Positions 9,129 to 18,219 are shown, counted from the first letter of the stretch. The stretch: 64,000 nucleotides of DNA from Micromonospora sonchi (GCF_014646235.1 NZ_BMNB01000004.1:1-64000); one strand, 5' to 3'. Notes: a model not told the origin generated them from the sequence alone. Numbers and translations: made by a program.

Positions 9129-9683
9129 GTGAGCTACCCCCGGCAGACGCATCCCTACATGACCTTCCCCAGGTCGAACGATGACGGCCGCGGGAACGAC
9201 TACCTCCGCCGTATCGCTGAAGCGGTGGAGCGCATCGCTGACGCAGTCGCCGGTCAGGTTACCCAGCAGGAGGTGGAAGTCCTACCGACGTACCCCATCA
9301 TCGACTGCGACGGCCCCTCCCCCGAGATGGGCGTGGCCGAGCCACACATCCAACGCTCGGGTGGCCGCCTGTACTGCGCCGTGTGCACCTACTGCCCAGA
9401 GCGTCCAGGTCGAGCCGCCAACGTACTGGAGCCATCAGTCTGGCTGGAGTACAGCGAGTCCTCTTTCGACGTGGATGAGCAACGAGCCGCTCTGACCCGT
9501 CATCTCAACCATCACCGGAAGCAGGCCGATCCAACAGCAGCGTTACCTATCTGGACATGGTCCGACCACAGCTGTCCTCGGTGCCATGCACCGGCCGAGC
9601 ACAGGTGCCGTACCAGCTCCGGACGGCCGAGCACCTCAGTTCACGCCGAGCGCTGGCAAGATCATTCGGACGAGTATTGGTAG
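9129..9683 (+). CDS. Unknown protein with C-terminal zinc-ribbon-like Cys/His cluster
   Basis: About 184 residues. Two Cys clusters are visible: LYCAVCTYCPER at about 84-95 and CPRCHAPAEHRCRT at about 154-167, followed by SVHAERW. The last resembles the short 'CxxC-C-H' zinc motif common in small proteins of actinobacterial mobile elements and phages. The middle carries an amphipathic helix (LRRIAEAVERIADAVAGQ, about 25-42). GTG 9129 was chosen because a good promoter ends 6 bases before it; ATG 9159 is an alternative. No family I can name; possibly a nucleic-acid-binding accessory protein. Confidence 0.5.
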   Translation: MSYPRQTHPYMTFPRSNDDGRGNDYLRRIAEAVERIADAVAGQVTQQEVEVLPTYPIIDCDGPSPEMGVAEPHIQRSGGRLYCAVCTYCPERPGRAANVLEPSVWLEYSESSFDVDEQRAALTRHLNHHRKQADPTAALPIWTWSDHSCPRCHAPAEHRCRTSSGRPSTSVHAERWQDHSDEYW

Positions 9684-9962
9684 CGCGTTCCACGCTTTGA
9701 CGCATTTAACGAGCATGATGAATGCGTTGCTACGGTGACAAAGGCGCGGTATGGCAGCGTCGCCGGCCAGTGGGGGAACCAGATGAGACGCCGGCAGCAG
9801 GAGTTTGGCCTTGCGACTGGGCTTTTGCCTCTCCGCCGTGGGCGCGCGGTTCGCGGGTCGACGGCGGACGTGCTCGCGAGTCGCCCCTACCGGCGGACGG
9901 GCGCCGCGTGACGGCACCGTTCGGGCAAGTGCTGGCGCAGATGCAGAGAGCAGAATAATCCC

Positions 9963-10082
9963 GTGACTGCGCACCTGACAGCGCCAGAGAGACCTTTGCC
10001 CACCTCACGCGCCACCCGGGTCACCTCCGACCTGCCGGCCGAGCTCGCGGCCACCCGCGATGTCGTCGGCGGTGACCGGTGA
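9963..10082 (+). CDS. Possible 39-residue leader ORF of the condensin-like operon
   Basis: GTG 9963 to TGA 10080-10082. Its stop overlaps the GTG of the next gene as GTGA, the same coupling used by every junction inside the operon downstream. An A/T-rich GAATAAT lies just upstream of the GTG and could be a -10 box for a leaderless message. The peptide has no recognisable domain. It could be chance, since short frames are common at this GC content, or it could be the true first cistron or a translational coupler. Confidence 0.28.
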   Translation: MTAHLTAPERPLPTSRATRVTSDLPAELAATRDVVGGDR

Positions 10083-11299
10083 CCGGGCCCGACGAGCTGC
10101 CGTTCGAGGCGGCAGTAGCAGACTCGACAGTCTTGGCGATCTATCGGCAGGTGCACTCGGTCCTGGCCCGCACTTCCGGCAGCATGATCGACGACTCCGG
10201 CAGTGTCGACATCGACGAGGCCATCCTGAACGCGTTCGCGCTCGCCGGGCCGGCCGGTCTGACGATCGAGCAGGTATGTGCCGCCTGCCAAACTTTCGCT
10301 GATAGCGTGGTGCGCCGACGGTTCGAGGTGCTGCGCTCGTACCGGGCGGTGTCAAAGGTCAACGAACGCCCTAACGAGATGTACTACCAGGCCGCGTTCG
10401 CGCCGTACGTAATGCTGCTGTTCCTGCGTCGGCTGTCGCACACCGGCGGACTGAGCGAGCTGCATCAGCTGCTGTCGGTGGCCCGGCTCGCCATCGATGA
10501 CGAGACGACCACCCTTGAGCAGGGCCGCGATCATCTGGTGCAGATGACGACGGTGTTCCGACTGCTGGCGAACCCCATCATGCAGTTGGCGAAGTCCGGG
10601 ACCGTCGAGTCGCTGCGCGAGCAGGCCGAGCCGCTGCTGGGTAACCAGGAGCTGCTGGACCAGGCGACCGCTTATCACAACCGGGCGGCCGACATCTGGC
10701 CACAACTGCTGCCGGAGTGCACGGACCTGCGGCTGGCCGTCGCCGGGTATCGCGACGCGGTGGCGGCCGCGGCGGGCCGGCTGATCGACAAGGCAGGCCG
10801 GACCAGGGCGCTGGGGTTGCTGCCGGCGGAACGGTGGCGGACCTTCGCCCGGGAGGCGGATATCGACGAGCTGGCCGCTGCGGTCGACGGTCTGCTGTTC
10901 GACGCCCCGGACCCGTTCTTCACCGCCCAGGATCTGCTCACTGCGGTCGAGGAAGGGCTACACACCGACGTCGGGCGCACGCCGCCGCCGCGGCCGCGGA
11001 TCGACGACGGCGGGCCGGGGGACCTGCCGAACATCGACGGTGACCTGCGGCTGCTTGTCGACCGAGCGGAGGAATTCCTCGCCGGCGGTGACAAGGTCAC
11101 CGTCGCGGCGCTGCTGGCTGCTGCCGGGGACTGGCCCTCCGGGCGCAGGGTGCTGTCCGATCTGACCGCGATCGGGTTGCGACCCGAGCTGCCCTACGAG
11201 TTGACCTGGGGTGACGGGCTACGCGTCGACGCGGGCGCAGAGGTGACCTGGGTGAGCGACGGCTGGCTGCGGCGGCAGAACGTGACGGTGGCATCGTGA
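10079..11299 (+). CDS. Wadjet-like operon, first gene: putative kleisin (JetA/MukF-like) subunit
   Basis: 406 residues from GTG 10079, the first start after an in-frame TGA at 10073. It appears mostly alpha-helical: an N-terminal winged-helix-like segment (LTIEQVCAACQTFADSVVRRRF, about 60-80, then RSYRAVSKVN) and long helices in the middle, consistent with a kleisin such as MukF or JetA/DUF2397. The assignment rests mainly on position: it opens an operon with an SMC-like ATPase and a Toprim protein. In Wadjet and MksBEFG systems the kleisin bridges the SMC heads and recruits the small winged-helix subunit, and the complex extrudes and cleaves circular plasmid DNA. The 3' end overlaps the next gene by GTGA. 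Confidence 0.55.
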   Translation: MTGPDELPFEAAVADSTVLAIYRQVHSVLARTSGSMIDDSGSVDIDEAILNAFALAGPAGLTIEQVCAACQTFADSVVRRRFEVLRSYRAVSKVNERPNEMYYQAAFAPYVMLLFLRRLSHTGGLSELHQLLSVARLAIDDETTTLEQGRDHLVQMTTVFRLLANPIMQLAKSGTVESLREQAEPLLGNQELLDQATAYHNRAADIWPQLLPECTDLRLAVAGYRDAVAAAAGRLIDKAGRTRALGLLPAERWRTFAREADIDELAAAVDGLLFDAPDPFFTAQDLLTAVEEGLHTDVGRTPPPRPRIDDGGPGDLPNIDGDLRLLVDRAEEFLAGGDKVTVAALLAAAGDWPSGRRVLSDLTAIGLRPELPYELTWGDGLRVDAGAEVTWVSDGWLRRQNVTVAS

Positions 11300-11844
11300 A
11301 CGAGCGCGACACAGCGGTGTGGTGGGCGAAGGTCCGCTCCGGTGGGCCGCAGCGGGAACCGGCCGGTAGCCGCAGCCCGGACGGGATGCGCCGGCTGGTG
11401 GAATCGGACGCGCAGTCGGTGTGGCTGCTTGCGCACCTGCCCACCGGCGCCGGCCCGCACGTGCTGGCCGAGTACGGGCAGGAACCGATGACGCTGTCGG
11501 ACTTGTCTGGCACGCTGCGGGTCCTGGCCGCCTGCCTGCGCTGTTGCTGGGCCGACCCGGCCGCCGATCCGTGGCCGGGCCGCCTCGCTGGCCTCGAACA
11601 GGTCGACACCGTTCTAGCCGCTCTGACGCCGGGCCGCGACCGGATCAGCCGGCGTCGGCTGCTGACAGCCGGCCTGCGGCGACTGGAAACGTCACGGTGG
11701 GTTCTGCCCACGCCAGGGCACGTACGGCTCGGCCCTCGGGTATCCGCGTGGACGGCTATGGATCTGTCCACGTTGCGGGAGATGTGGCGCATGCTGCCCT
11801 CCTCCGACCATCCCACCAGTGACCACCTGCAGGAGCAGGCATGA
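11296..11844 (+). CDS. Wadjet-like operon, second gene: small extra subunit of unknown fold
   Basis: 182 residues, GTG 11296 overlapping the preceding stop. A segment RRRLLTAGLRRLETSRWVL (about 118-136) followed by strand-like residues could be a winged helix. I recognise no family. Standard Wadjet operons have four genes (kleisin, small winged-helix subunit, SMC, Toprim nuclease), and this protein is a fifth. Together with the next product (220 residues) it sums to about 400 residues, close to the single DUF2398/TIGR02678 protein of type III Wadjet, so the pair may be a split form of that subunit. This is inference from length and position only. Confidence 0.5.
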   Translation: MNERDTAVWWAKVRSGGPQREPAGSRSPDGMRRLVESDAQSVWLLAHLPTGAGPHVLAEYGQEPMTLSDLSGTLRVLAACLRCCWADPAADPWPGRLAGLEQVDTVLAALTPGRDRISRRRLLTAGLRRLETSRWVLPTPGHVRLGPRVSAWTAMDLSTLREMWRMLPSSDHPTSDHLQEQA

Positions 11845-12503
11845 ACAGCGAGCGGAACGTGGTGTTCGACACCGTACTGGCCCCGCTGACCGACAGGCAG
11901 CGCGAGAACGTCGAGGCGGCGTACGCGCTGCTGGAACACTCCCGGGAACCGGTTCACCGCCAGGAGTTGCCCGCGCTGCAGGACCCGACCAGCCGGGAAC
12001 GACTCGAACAGCTGCTGCGCCGTACCGGCCGCACCCTCGTGGCCGTCGACGACGTCCGGTTCACCTCCGGCTACGACGACACCGTCACTGCGGAACTGAC
12101 CGCCGACGGCTGGCAGCCGCTGACCCCGGTCGAACGGGCCGTGCTCGTGCTGGTCCTGGTGTACTCGGTCGCGATTCCCCGCAGCGAGGAACAGCTGGGT
12201 GCCGACGCGTGGACCAGCGGGTTCGTGACCACCGAGACCGACGTGCTCAAGGACGGCAAGGTGCCCGCCGGCGTCGGGAAGGCCGCGCTGAGCAGACTCG
12301 TCAGCTGCGGTTTGCTGGCCCGCCGCCGCGACCGCGCTGGTGGCGAAGGCGGCTATGTTCCCGGCCCGCAACTGCTGCGGCTCACCCCGGCCGCCCGCAG
12401 CCGGCTGCAGGACCAGCTGATCCTCGCCGCTGCCCCGAGCCATCCACTCGCCGCCGCGATTCGCGAACGCCGAAACCGCACGAGCAGGGAGAACATCCGT
12501 TGA
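11841..12503 (+). CDS. Wadjet-like operon, third gene: putative winged-helix (JetB/MukE-like) subunit
   Basis: 220 residues from ATG 11841, overlapping the preceding stop as ATGA. An N-terminal helical region is followed by LTPVERAVLVLVLVYSVAIP (about 94-113) and a winged-helix-like block, GVGKAALSRLVSCGLLARR (about 144-162), then a strand pair. MukE/MksE/JetB proteins are about 200 residues with two winged helices and bind the kleisin, so size, fold hints and position directly before the SMC gene fit. The next gene begins at a TTG that overlaps its TGA. Confidence 0.55.
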   Translation: MNSERNVVFDTVLAPLTDRQRENVEAAYALLEHSREPVHRQELPALQDPTSRERLEQLLRRTGRTLVAVDDVRFTSGYDDTVTAELTADGWQPLTPVERAVLVLVLVYSVAIPRSEEQLGADAWTSGFVTTETDVLKDGKVPAGVGKAALSRLVSCGLLARRRDRAGGEGGYVPGPQLLRLTPAARSRLQDQLILAAAPSHPLAAAIRERRNRTSRENIR

Positions 12504-15500
12504 CGGCACCGCACACGGCCGACGGCAGCGCCAACGTCGACATCGTCGGGCCTCGCGTGCTCGCCGGCGTGCAGATGGTTAACATCTCTCGCCTGTCAAC
12601 GCATCCGGTGCCGATCACTCCCCGCGGTCTGATCACCGTGGCCGGGCAGGGGCCGTCGGATTCCAACGGCGCCGGGAAGTCGTCGTTTATCGCCGGGATC
12701 AGCCTGCTGCACGCCGACGACCAGTGGCGACTGCAATCCGGGGCGCAGGACGCCGCCGAGCTGCTGTTCACAGCCGAACTGGCGGGGCAGGAAGTCGTTC
12801 ACGCCAACGCCGATCACGGCTACATCATCGGCGTGTACGTGCCGCCGTCGACGCAGACCCTGCCCGAGCTGGAAGCCAGCGTGCTGACGGTGTGGCTACG
12901 GATCAACCGGCAGGCGCCGCATGTGGAGTTGCGGTGGGCGACGCGGCTGCACGTCGCGTTCGGTGACACCGAAAACGATCGCGCGGAAGGCGCCGACGGG
13001 CAGTGGGACGCGCTGCCGCGCAGCAACGGCCGCACCGACCTGCGGGCCAACAAACTCGCTCGGACCCTGTACGGGCAGACGGTGCGGTGCGTGTCGTTCC
13101 TCTCGACGTCGGTGCGGGCCAGCGCAACCGCGAACCTGCTCGCCCAGCCGCTCAACGAGCTGACCCCCGAACGGATCTTCGACGCCATCGGGGCGCTGAC
13201 CGGACTGAACCGGGAGATCGAGGATGAACAGAAGGCCCGGCAGGTCGAATACCAGCACGCCGACGAAGCCCGCCAGGCCCGCACCGACTACGAGGCATGG
13301 AACACCCGGGTCACCGTCATCGAAGATCTGATCCACGCCAGGGAACAGGCCCGGACCCTGCGGGCCGAAGCCGACGACCACTGGCGATCCCGGTGCGCTC
13401 GCCATCTCGTCGACGGTGTCGTCCTCGCTGACGAACTCGCCCACGACATCAGCAACCTCGACGCCACCAAGACCGAGTTCGACGCAGCGATCGACACCGC
13501 CGACGGCGACTTGGCCCGGCTGCGCGACGACAAAGCCCTCGAGGCGAACTTCCGCACCCGGAAGAAGACCTACGACGACACCAAAGCAGCCGTCGACGCG
13601 CTGGGAAAACAGCAGACCGCCAACATCGCCCAGATCGAACTCCACACCGCCACCGCCCGTGGGCTGCGGCAGACCGCGGCGGCCGCCGACGGCCGGAGCG
13701 TCGAACAGGCCGAACAGGAACTCTCCGCCGCCGAAAACGCCGTCGAGGCAGCCCAACGCGCCGCCGGGGTCACCGAACAGCGGCTGCGTGACGCCCGCGA
13801 CGAGCTCGCCGCCGCTGAACGAGGTGAGGACGTCGCGGTCGCCCAGGTCCAGGCCCTGCGCGCCGAAGACATCACCGCGGTTCCACTGGTTGACGTGATC
13901 TCGCTGACCGAACCGCAGCGTGCCGTCTGGGAGGCTCGGCTGCTGCCCTATCGGCATGCCGTCGTCGTCGCGGACGCCGCCGCAGCCGCAGTCGCCCTGG
14001 ACGGGCTGCCCGGCTCCCTACTCATCGAAGCCGACCCCGCCGGCACCCCCGCCGGTGACGGCCTACCGCTGCCAGCGGACCCCGCCACCACCGTCCACCG
14101 GTTCCTGGCTGCACTGCGGGACCGCGCTGGCTCCGCCGACACCCATCTCGACACGACCACTGGTGTCCACGGCGTTGCCGGCTTCCCCGAGGCGATCACC
14201 GGCCGAGCAGGCCGGATCGAGAAAGCCCGCACCGCCGTCAACGCCGCCGTCACCGCGGACGACACCGCCGCAGGCACCCTGAAGACCGCCCGGAAGGCCC
14301 GCCGCCGCGCCGACGACCGAGTCACCGGCGCAAAGGCAGCCGTCGAGGCCGACAAACTCGACACGACGGTAAAGACGCTGCGGGCCGCCAACACCAGGAT
14401 CGACGAGGAGCTCGGCACACTCGAGACGCCCCTGGCCCAGGCCCGTGCCGAGTACGACAAGGCGCTCGGCGAGAAGACCTCCCGCGACCAGCAGATCGCC
14501 GCGATCACTAGCCAACGGGACGGGCTGAAGGAACAACGGCGCCTCAACCGCGTCACCTGGCAGGAGAAGACCGCCCAGAAGACGGCGGTGAACCTGCCCG
14601 CCCGGCAAGCCGCCTGGCAGGGCACCACCGATACCGCCCACCAACACCTGCTTACCCTCACTGAAGCCGAACAACATCGCAGCAGCGCCGACTGGGACGA
14701 TCTGTGCGTAGGTCAGGCCGACCGGCTGCAGTACGTGTGCTTCCCGCCCGGCACCCCGGCGGAGCAACTGCCCGAGGAACTGCGGATTATCAATCAGCAA
14801 CGCCGCGACCGGCACTTCGGCGCGAACACTCGCCTCGTCCCGCACGTGCTGCGGATCGTCGGCACTCACCTGGACGGGCTTGCCGAACTCGACCAGGAGC
14901 AACTCGACCAAATCCGTACCGACCGAGGGAACCTCACCCGCACCCTGTCCAGTGCCGAGGCCGCCATGCGCGAAGCGCAACTCGCGTCGGCCGCGCTGCG
15001 GGCCACCCTCGCCAAAGCGATCAAAACGAAACTCAAACAGGTCAGCGACGAGTTCAACACCCTCGACACCACCTACGGCGGCTACGGCGGCGCCCTTGAC
15101 TACCCCGAACCGGAACCACCCGCCGATCCGCAGAAACCGTGGCAGTGGACGATCACCCCTCGCTGGCGGCGCGGCGAAGGTAAACCCCTGTCGCCCTACC
15201 GGCTGCGCGGCAACACCGCACAGATGGACGACAAGGCCGTCAAACTCGTCTGCGCCGCCGCCCTGGCCGGCGCCACCGACCGGCCGCTGCTGCTGATCCT
15301 CGACGAACTCGGCCGCAACCTCGGCTCCGCGCACCGCCGGGACGCTGTCGCCCTGTTCGAGAACATTGGCCGGGACCGGGCGATCAGCGTCATCGGCGCC
15401 CTGCAGGACGACATGGAACGCTACGCCGTCGGCTCATCCAGCCTCTACATCAAACTGCGGCGCACCTCCGACACCCACGCCTACAACCAGGCCCCTATCG

Positions 15501-15583
15501 TCGTCGGCAGCGAATCCGAAACCGCGCGTGTCCAGCTACTCACCGACTGGATCACCTCCTACCGGCCGCAGCCGCTGACATGA
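12500..15583 (+). CDS. jetC: JetC/MukB-like SMC-family ATPase of a Wadjet-like system
   Basis: 1027 residues. The start is TTG 12500, overlapping the previous stop (TTGA), with AGGGAG 8-13 bases upstream; an ATG does not occur until well inside. Walker A is SDSNGAGKSSF at about 52-62. Two long Ala/Glu/Arg-rich coiled coils flank a hinge-like region at about 455-560. The C-terminal head carries YRLRGNTAQMDDKAVKL in the signature position and Walker B LLLILDELGRNLG at about 930-942, followed by IGALQDDM. The lack of an obvious SGGE-type signature is typical of MukB/JetC-like rather than canonical SMC proteins. In Wadjet, the SMC dimer extrudes DNA loops and presents circular plasmids to the JetD nuclease. 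It is shorter than many type III JetC proteins (about 1300). Confidence 0.78.
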   Translation: MTAPHTADGSANVDIVGPRVLAGVQMVNISRLSTHPVPITPRGLITVAGQGPSDSNGAGKSSFIAGISLLHADDQWRLQSGAQDAAELLFTAELAGQEVVHANADHGYIIGVYVPPSTQTLPELEASVLTVWLRINRQAPHVELRWATRLHVAFGDTENDRAEGADGQWDALPRSNGRTDLRANKLARTLYGQTVRCVSFLSTSVRASATANLLAQPLNELTPERIFDAIGALTGLNREIEDEQKARQVEYQHADEARQARTDYEAWNTRVTVIEDLIHAREQARTLRAEADDHWRSRCARHLVDGVVLADELAHDISNLDATKTEFDAAIDTADGDLARLRDDKALEANFRTRKKTYDDTKAAVDALGKQQTANIAQIELHTATARGLRQTAAAADGRSVEQAEQELSAAENAVEAAQRAAGVTEQRLRDARDELAAAERGEDVAVAQVQALRAEDITAVPLVDVISLTEPQRAVWEARLLPYRHAVVVADAAAAAVALDGLPGSLLIEADPAGTPAGDGLPLPADPATTVHRFLAALRDRAGSADTHLDTTTGVHGVAGFPEAITGRAGRIEKARTAVNAAVTADDTAAGTLKTARKARRRADDRVTGAKAAVEADKLDTTVKTLRAANTRIDEELGTLETPLAQARAEYDKALGEKTSRDQQIAAITSQRDGLKEQRRLNRVTWQEKTAQKTAVNLPARQAAWQGTTDTAHQHLLTLTEAEQHRSSADWDDLCVGQADRLQYVCFPPGTPAEQLPEELRIINQQRRDRHFGANTRLVPHVLRIVGTHLDGLAELDQEQLDQIRTDRGNLTRTLSSAEAAMREAQLASAALRATLAKAIKTKLKQVSDEFNTLDTTYGGYGGALDYPEPEPPADPQKPWQWTITPRWRRGEGKPLSPYRLRGNTAQMDDKAVKLVCAAALAGATDRPLLLILDELGRNLGSAHRRDAVALFENIGRDRAISVIGALQDDMERYAVGSSSLYIKLRRTSDTHAYNQAPIVVGSESETARVQLLTDWITSYRPQPLT

Positions 15584-16866
15584 CAGACCCCGACGGGCCC
15601 ACCCCCGGCCAGGAACCGGACCCGGAGATCGTGCTGCGGTCAATCACCGACTGGCCGGGGCTGATCGCGTACGCGCCGCTGCCCGCCTCCGGCCGATATC
15701 CCCGCAACCGCAGCGGAGTGCCGTACTACCGCACCATCCGGCTGCGCACCGACGACCCCGTACAGCCACCGCACCGGCCGAACGGGCTGCTGTCCGACAC
15801 AGACTGGGCATGGATGATCCGCAGCGAGCACGGATGGAAACAGATCACCGACCGGTTCGGCGACCGCGCCCACATCATCGCGTTCACCCTCGCCCGCGCC
15901 GGCTGCATCACCATCGGTTACGAGCTGCAAGGCGCCCGCCCAGCTCCCACACCGAAGAAGGTCTACCCGCACCCCGCCTTGACCGCCACTGAGAAGGACC
16001 GCCGTACCAGCCGCCGCGATCAACGCACCAACTTGCAGACCCGGGCCGCCGCCCTCGCCGCCGACATGGCGGGCGAATGGCCCGGCGTCGCGCACGCGTT
16101 GATCAGCACCGACCATGCCGACCGGCTCACCTGGGCCGTCAACGCGGCCACCGACCTGGCCACCGGTGCCGTCCACCCCTCCGTCCGCGCGTTCGTCCAG
16201 CACCACGCCGCGAACACCAAAGCCCGCGACGACGTGCAACGGCTGCTGGCGGACCTCGGATTCGAACCAGCCGCGCTCGCCGAGATCGGCCTGTCCCGGT
16301 CGCCGTACATCGGCGTCGCCGGCCCGGTCCGGTTACACCCCCCGACCGGGCCCGTCATCGACCTGTCCGGCCTACCCGGTCCGCACGACCTCCGACTGCA
16401 CCCCACCCACCCGCTGACCATCACCGTCACAGCCAGCACCGGACCACTGCTGATCATCGAAAACCGGCAGGCCGCCGAAGCCGTGTGCGACACCCACCCC
16501 CACCTGCCCATCATCTGGTGCCACGGACAACCACCCGACCCAGTTCTCGACCTGATCCGGCAAACCGCCGCCCAGGTGCAGCTCACCTGGATCTGCACCG
16601 ACGCCGACCTCGGTGGCGTCCGAATCACCGCTCGCATCCACGACAACCTCCCACCGGCAACCGCCATCCGCGTTATCGACGTCGGCACCGCCGAACACAC
16701 CTCTGGCAAACCGTTCTCGACTTACGTTCGCACGCGTCTGGAACCGGTCGCCGCTCGCGGCGACCAGGTCGGCGCGTTCGCCCGCGCCTGCCTCGCCCGT
16801 GGCTACGTGGTCGAACAGGAAGCCAGCACCCGCACGGCGTTGGTCATGGCGCTCGACTCGCGATGA
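15580..16866 (+). CDS. jetD: JetD-like Toprim (DUF2399-type) nuclease of a Wadjet-like system
   Basis: 428 residues from ATG 15580, overlapping the SMC stop (ATGA). The C-terminal half is a Toprim-type fold: LLIIENRQAAEAV (catalytic Glu, about 292) and TDADLGGVRI (acidic pair and Gly, about 340), followed by a helical tail. This is the DUF2399/TIGR02679 arrangement seen in the cleavage subunit of type III Wadjet. The N-terminal half (WMIRSEHGWKQITDRFG, about 77-93) probably contacts the SMC core or DNA. In known Wadjet systems this subunit cuts circular DNA after loop extrusion. It is the last gene of the operon; the 3' flank is a decayed IS3 element. Confidence 0.75.
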   Translation: MTDPDGPTPGQEPDPEIVLRSITDWPGLIAYAPLPASGRYPRNRSGVPYYRTIRLRTDDPVQPPHRPNGLLSDTDWAWMIRSEHGWKQITDRFGDRAHIIAFTLARAGCITIGYELQGARPAPTPKKVYPHPALTATEKDRRTSRRDQRTNLQTRAAALAADMAGEWPGVAHALISTDHADRLTWAVNAATDLATGAVHPSVRAFVQHHAANTKARDDVQRLLADLGFEPAALAEIGLSRSPYIGVAGPVRLHPPTGPVIDLSGLPGPHDLRLHPTHPLTITVTASTGPLLIIENRQAAEAVCDTHPHLPIIWCHGQPPDPVLDLIRQTAAQVQLTWICTDADLGGVRITARIHDNLPPATAIRVIDVGTAEHTSGKPFSTYVRTRLEPVAARGDQVGAFARACLARGYVVEQEASTRTALVMALDSR

Positions 16867-16880
16867 CGAATAAGGGTCTG

Positions 16881-17415
16881 TCAAGTTATTTGTACAGTCC
16901 CGCTGACGGTGGGTCGCCGCCCCCGGTCAGCTACCACCAGGGCCCCGCCGCAGGCGGCCGCTTCCGTCAGCTTGGTTCTACGGTCCTGGCGGGGTGCCGG
17001 CCGACGGTCGCGCCACATGCAGAAACACGGCTCGGACACTCTGAGTGCCTGGCAGGCCACCTCGTGCGGGAGCCGCACCCGGTCCTATGAGAAGCGCCGA
17101 AGGCAGCCACGCTCACCGGCTCGTCGCTTCCTTGAACCCCAGGACCACGGATCGCTTGAGGACGGTGCTCCATCGCCAGCCCGGCGTTCTCCCGCCGTAA
17201 CCGCGCCAGCTCGGCCCGCTCGTCCTCGGCCAACTACCCGACAGCGCCTTCGCCACGAGCGGCACGATCCGGCTGCACCCAGTTAGCCGGTGTACCGCTG
17301 TTGATCCCGGATCACGCGCTAACTGCGCGATCGACTTCCCGGTCTCCGCATGATCCGGACCGCGCCCGCACGGAACTCCGGATCGAACCGGCGTCTCGTC
17401 TGAGCGCAGAAGGCC
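16881..17415 (-). pseudogene. Decayed IS3-family transposase (orfA plus start of orfB)
   Basis: Read on the minus strand, pieces of orfA appear in order: TGKSIAQLARDPG, then AEDERAELARLRRENAGLAM. Pieces of orfB follow: PVSVAAFGASHRTG, then PHEVACQALRVSEP and WRDRRPAPRQDRR. They are spread over all three frames with stops between, so the gene is dead. The sequence GGTCTGTCAAGTTATTTG at 16873-16890 may be the inner remnant of a terminal repeat. It forms the boundary between the Wadjet-like operon and the NYN gene. Confidence 0.65.
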
Positions 17416-17423
17416 CCCGGTCC

Positions 17424-18215
17424 TCAGGCCAGGGGCGGTGAGTCAGGGCGGTGCCGCGTCGAGGCGTGGCGGTCACGAACGTAGACGACGGCGGGTTTAC
17501 CGTCGGCGGGTAGTCGGCGGTCCACCTCGAAGAGGGTAGTGGCTGCGACGAGGTCGGTGAGTTTGGTGTACCCGTAGGTGCGGGAGTCGAAGTCGGGGCG
17601 GCGTTTGGTGAGGATGTGCCCGACGCTGGCCAGGTGTGCCCAGCCGTCGTCGCCGGAGGCGGCTTCGATCGTGTCCCGGAGCAGCCTGACGAGGGTCGTG
17701 TCGTTACTGAGATCGGTGATGGGTGTGCGCGGCTTGACGGCAACCGCTTGATGCGATGCCGGAGGGTCGAGCTTGAGGTTCTCGGTGTAGATGAATTTGT
17801 CGCAGGCGGCGACGAACGCTTGGGGCGTCTTGCGCTCGCCGAAGCCGTAGACGGTCAGCCCGGATTCGCGGATCCGTGAGGCCAGGCGTGTGAAGTCGCT
17901 GTCGCTGGAGACGATGCAGAATCCGTCGAAGCGCCCGGTGTAGAGGAGGTCCATCGCGTCGATGATGAGGGCGGCGTCGGTGGCGTTCTTGCCAGAGGTG
18001 TAGGCGAACTGCTGGATCGGTTGGATGGACTGCGCGAGAAGGTGTTCCTTCCATCCGCGAAGGCTGGTGCCGGTCCAGTCCCCGTAGGCGCGTTTGGCAT
18101 GGGCCGTTCCGTACTTCGCGATCTCGGCCAGCAGCGGGGCGACGACCGCGGGCTGGGCGTTGTCGGCATCGATGAGAACCGCCAAGCGGGTGGTCCTCTG
18201 TTCGTTATTGTCCAT
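17424..18215 (-). CDS. NYN-domain (LabA/PIN-like) putative RNase with OST-HTH/LOTUS-like C-terminus
   Basis: 263 residues. The N-terminal NYN domain begins AVLIDADNAQPAV (first catalytic Asp at about 15), continues KRAYGDWTG, then DAALIIDAMDLLYTGRFDGF and the classic CIVSSDSDFTRLASRIRE (acidic pair at about 105-107) and VYGFGERKTPQAF. The C-terminal ~90 residues (LVRLLRDTIEAASGDDGWAH, SVGHILTKRRPDFDSRTYGY) match the OST-HTH/LOTUS RNA-binding fold. NYN proteins cleave RNA using Mg2+. It follows an unknown gene by 4 bases and lies in a restriction-modification context, so it could be an accessory defence nuclease or a housekeeping protein; such NYN-LOTUS proteins are widespread. Confidence 0.8.
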   Translation of the reverse strand: MDNNEQRTTRLAVLIDADNAQPAVVAPLLAEIAKYGTAHAKRAYGDWTGTSLRGWKEHLLAQSIQPIQQFAYTSGKNATDAALIIDAMDLLYTGRFDGFCIVSSDSDFTRLASRIRESGLTVYGFGERKTPQAFVAACDKFIYTENLKLDPPASHQAVAVKPRTPITDLSNDTTLVRLLRDTIEAASGDDGWAHLASVGHILTKRRPDFDSRTYGYTKLTDLVAATTLFEVDRRLPADGKPAVVYVRDRHASTRHRPDSPPLA

Positions 18216-18219
18216 GCTT

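Noticed and set aside
11097..12509. 470-codon minus-strand frame across the small Wadjet-like genes
   Set aside because: The plus-strand genes are coupled by 4-base overlaps and have coherent codon bias; the antisense translation is Arg/Ser-rich and has no motif.
16867..16900. A terminator for the Wadjet-like operon
   Set aside because: The bases after the stop do not form a stable hairpin; they look like the end of the decayed IS3 element instead.
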